The notes under the pieces: generated by a model | Seen by the model: the letters and a program-made list of their open reading frames with translations, nothing else | What the model was told of the DNA's origin: nothing | Databases searched by the model: none | Shown here: positions 62,501-64,000 of the stretch, in pieces | Layout: every line of letters starts with the position of its first letter | Position numbering within the stretch: the first letter of the stretch is position 1 | Made by a program: the position numbers and the translations under genes | Source: Thunnus maccoyii | Taxonomy: Eukaryota > Chordata > Actinopteri > Scombriformes > Scombridae | DNA length: 64,000 nt | NCBI RefSeq assembly: GCF_910596095.1 | Contig: NC_056536.1 | Span: 18,661,791 to 18,725,790, forward strand | Direction of reading: 5' to 3'

Positions 62501-63846
62501 TTTTCTTTAAAAGGTCTTCTTGTTGATATCTCACTGATACTTGTGATTCTTCTATGTGTTTCCTCTACCTCAGAGCCCTGGAAGCCTTGGATCTGTCTTA
62601 CAACCGATTGACCTCAGTCCCCATGAATCTGCCTCGCCGTCTCAGTAACCTGACACTTGAGCACAACGACATCAGTTACATCCCTGCCTTTGCGTTCCGC
62701 CACCTGCGGCCCGGCCTGCAGTCCCTCTGTCTATCCCACAATTCCTTGAGCAATGAGGGTGCAGAGCGAGTTTCTTTTGTTGGAACATACCGCTCACTTA
62801 GTGAGCTCCTACTGGACAACAACCGCCTGGGGGAGGTCCCTCTCTCTGTTCGACAGTTTAAGAAACTGCAGGTGCTGAGACTGGACAACAACAAGATCAG
62901 GTAGAACTGCACTTTCTATACAGTCAATTTTTATTTTTCAAATATGATTTTTATAATACAGGGATAAGCCACTGCTTACTTGATACCCAATCCTGGCCTA
63001 ATATCATTAGCTCTGCTGGTGCAGCTCCCCTTGGAAATGACACAAGGAGCTTGGCAAAGAAGCAAAGAAGGAAATTGTGGTACTTTGAATGTCTTATGCA
63101 AATTTATTTATTCAAATCAACATTTCAACAAGTCCTCATCAGCATAAAGATGAAGACAAAGACTATTGTTGTCACAACAATTTTTATTGTTGTATGTGAA
63201 CTGTACAAAACACTGTGTACCCTTTGATCTAAAACAGTAAATCTGGTGACCCAAGAAAGGATTATGCCATTTCCTTGACCTTGTGTTTGTCATCATGGTC
63301 AGCAGCCAATATGGGGCTTTTATCCTATCTTTATTCAAGAGCGTGGTCTTTCAATTTGAAAGCATGATTTATTGATTTCATATTGAGATTTTGCAATGCT
63401 TTCTCTGCGCTTAGATTTGCTCTGCTTTCGCTCAGACTGTATCCTGACACTCAGATATATTGTTGCTTGCACAGATTTCCTGCTCCAGCTTCAGCCCTTC
63501 TCCTCACATCAGGCTGCATCTGTGCGCTCGTGAAATGTCTGCTCTCAGATCTCAGAAATCTGAGAGCAGACGCACACAACATAGCAGGCAACTAATAAAT
63601 CAGCGCTTGCGGTAGGAAGGTGAAGAATTCAGTACGTATGTCTAAGTCTTAGTTTTTGTATGTTGTGGTTTCAGGCTGGTGAGAGGGTGGGGAGTGTGCC
63701 ACCCTAGTAATTCTGGCTCCATCTTGGCTTCAGTCCACTTGGAAAATAATCTGCTGGAGGTGGAGAGGATCCCCCCAAATGCCTTCTCTTGTGTCGTTGA
63801 TGCTCAGGGACTGGTCCTCTATCCACAGCAGGGACAAAACAAATAG
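51503..63846 (+). CDS. ecm2: ECM2-like secreted small leucine-rich repeat protein with acidic domain
   Basis: Coding exons: 51503-51707, 51859-51957, 52172-52401, 52512-52800, 53245-53360, 55091-55223, 55307-55464, 55688-55827, 62574-62900, 63675-63846; 622 residues, frame continuous throughout. A signal peptide (residues about 1-18, 'WIMLLCLSGTIL') predicts secretion to the extracellular matrix. Next come a Ser/Thr-containing stretch and a Lys/Arg-rich stretch. An acidic block follows from about residue 147: Glu/Asp runs in exon 3, then Glu with Gly-Glu repeats in exon 4. After a short two-Cys segment (about 'ECQTTDREINCRG') come 10 or more LRRs, such as 'LDTLDLSKNKLDDE', 'LKKLNLDGNQLTRIP' and 'LEALDLSYNRLTSVP'. 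The C-terminal 'VHLENNLLEVERIPPNAFSC' is the SLRP ear-type cap. Acidic block plus LRRs fit ECM2; podocan-like proteins are the alternative. The von Willebrand C domain expected in mammalian ECM2 is not visible. The exon 3 acceptor is taken as 52171, because the alternative at 52167 runs into a stop. Confidence 0.78.
52303..52401 (+). repeat. Coding Glu/Asp repeat (exon 3 of ecm2-like gene)
   Basis: GAG/GAA/GAT/GAC codons encode an unbroken run of about 33 acidic residues. The end of the run coincides with the exon 3 donor at 52401. Confidence 0.9.
52511..52635 (+). repeat. Pure-purine coding minisatellite (Glu, Gly-Glu)
   Basis: About 125 bases made only of A and G, built from GAAGGAGAGG-like units, encode Glu runs alternating with Gly-Glu. 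It lies at the very start of exon 4, so the acceptor leads directly into the repeat. Confidence 0.9.
53838..53860. repeat. GT microsatellite in ecm2-like intron 5
   Basis: Short (TG)n run. A (CA)n run lies at about 54252-54273 in the same intron (53361-55090), which is otherwise unremarkable. Confidence 0.85.
56278..56312. repeat. CA microsatellite in ecm2-like intron 8
   Basis: (CA)n run preceded by a CT-rich tract (56225-56268). Confidence 0.9.
56450..56527. repeat. GT microsatellite, about 39 units
   Basis: A nearly perfect (TG)n array of 78 bases in the 6.7-kb ecm2-like intron (55828-62573), only 140 bases from a CA array. The two could pair in RNA as a long hairpin. Confidence 0.95.
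59844..60873. mobile_element. Fold-back element with long inverted arms, copy 1
   Basis: The left arm starts ATGGGGCTTTTTTCCTATCT and the right arm ends in its reverse complement (GGAAAATAGCCCCAT). Matching text runs on for about 345-370 bases: 59844-60212 against 60529-60873. Examples are TTGTGCAACAACCCTGTCAA against TTGACAGGGTTGTTGCACAA, and the GTGTAGTGTTGACCAAT pair. The centre is about 315 bases. No coding frame was recognised. It is a non-autonomous palindromic DNA element in the largest ecm2-like intron. Confidence 0.8.
61261..61777 (+). mobile_element. PIF/Harbinger transposase relic
   Basis: One frame reads 'TRRKRRWSVCPLYAERGPDG' then 'EYRRIV' and 'EMYFSYFCMSTCSTRLV', matching the N-terminal text of Harbinger transposases (RRRRWWVRPLxxxRxxxGEYxxL...FxxYFRMSxxxFxxLL). 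Imperfect inverted ends (GCCTTGTTTATAGT at left; reverse complement of the right end GCTAGGTTTATGCT) suggest an internally deleted element of about 517 bases. The endonuclease DDE region is absent. It lies in the ecm2-like intron 55828-62573. Confidence 0.7.
63311..63575. mobile_element. Fold-back element, copy 2 (one arm plus hairpin end)
   Basis: It matches the left arm of the 59844-60873 element, starting with ATGGGGCTTTTATCCTATCT and ending in a perfect hairpin: GTCTGCTCTCAGAT (63537-63550) against ATCTGAGAGCAGAC (63558-63571). It appears to have lost nearly all of its second arm. It sits in the last intron of the ecm2-like gene (62901-63674). Confidence 0.75.
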
Positions 63847-63943
63847 GCTGCACAGTGGGACAGAGATACATGCACAGACAAACACAATATATGCATGTAT
63901 ATCATCATACAACTGTACTTTTCTTTCTTTCAGAGTTTGCAGA

Positions 63944-63949
63944 AATAAA
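63944..63949 (+). promoter_or_regulatory. Poly(A) signal of the ecm2-like gene
   Basis: AATAAA about 100 bases after the stop codon. The short 3' UTR shows that the gene ends inside the window. Confidence 0.75.
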
Positions 63950-64000
63950 ATCTTTATCAAGTAGTTTGCTCAGTCACTCAAAGCTATCATTTTAACATCC

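Overview
This is vertebrate nuclear DNA, almost certainly from a teleost fish. Genes are split into many short GT-AG exons. Introns and gaps carry CA/GT microsatellites and typical ray-finned-fish repeats: a tRNA-type SINE, Tc1 ends, L2-like LINE tails, hAT-like and Harbinger-type relics. The coding text is close to human orthologues. No prokaryotic, CRISPR or phage features are present. All coordinates come from hand-read splice junctions that were checked for frame continuity.

Layout. Every protein gene lies on the + strand, head to tail. (1) 153-3594: 3' part of an ARHGEF3/NET1-type RhoA exchange factor, cut by the window edge. (2) 4895-8727: USP21-like deubiquitinase. (3) 10666-12360: rhoa, a complete 193-residue GTPase. 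(4) 14949-24270: rbm10, a splicing factor that here ends inside what should be its G-patch. (5) 25470-27918: lrrc23, a ciliary radial-spoke protein, with an X-box-like promoter site. (6) 29047-36196: tkt, transketolase. (7) 51503-63846: an ECM2-like secreted small leucine-rich protein with a very long acidic stretch.

The first 36 kb is gene-dense, often with under 1 kb between genes. From 36.9 to 51 kb the sequence is a repeat graveyard. It holds a decayed AKT-family kinase pseudogene (41271-43077), a LINE relic split by an LTR-type integrase fossil (43525-44706), a second Ty3/gypsy-type integrase fossil on the minus strand (about 46800-48090), and many simple repeats. The last gene has large introns that hold a fold-back element of about 1 kb, a related shorter copy and a PIF/Harbinger transposase relic.

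Functionally these are mostly unrelated housekeeping genes. The one evident link is the RhoA-type exchange factor lying about 7 kb upstream of rhoa. I found no convincing new multi-gene system. The most useful leads are the missing rbm10 G-patch, a tandem splice donor in rbm10 matching a human isoform choice, the lrrc23 X-box, the AKT pseudogene, and related repeats flanking one ecm2 exon.
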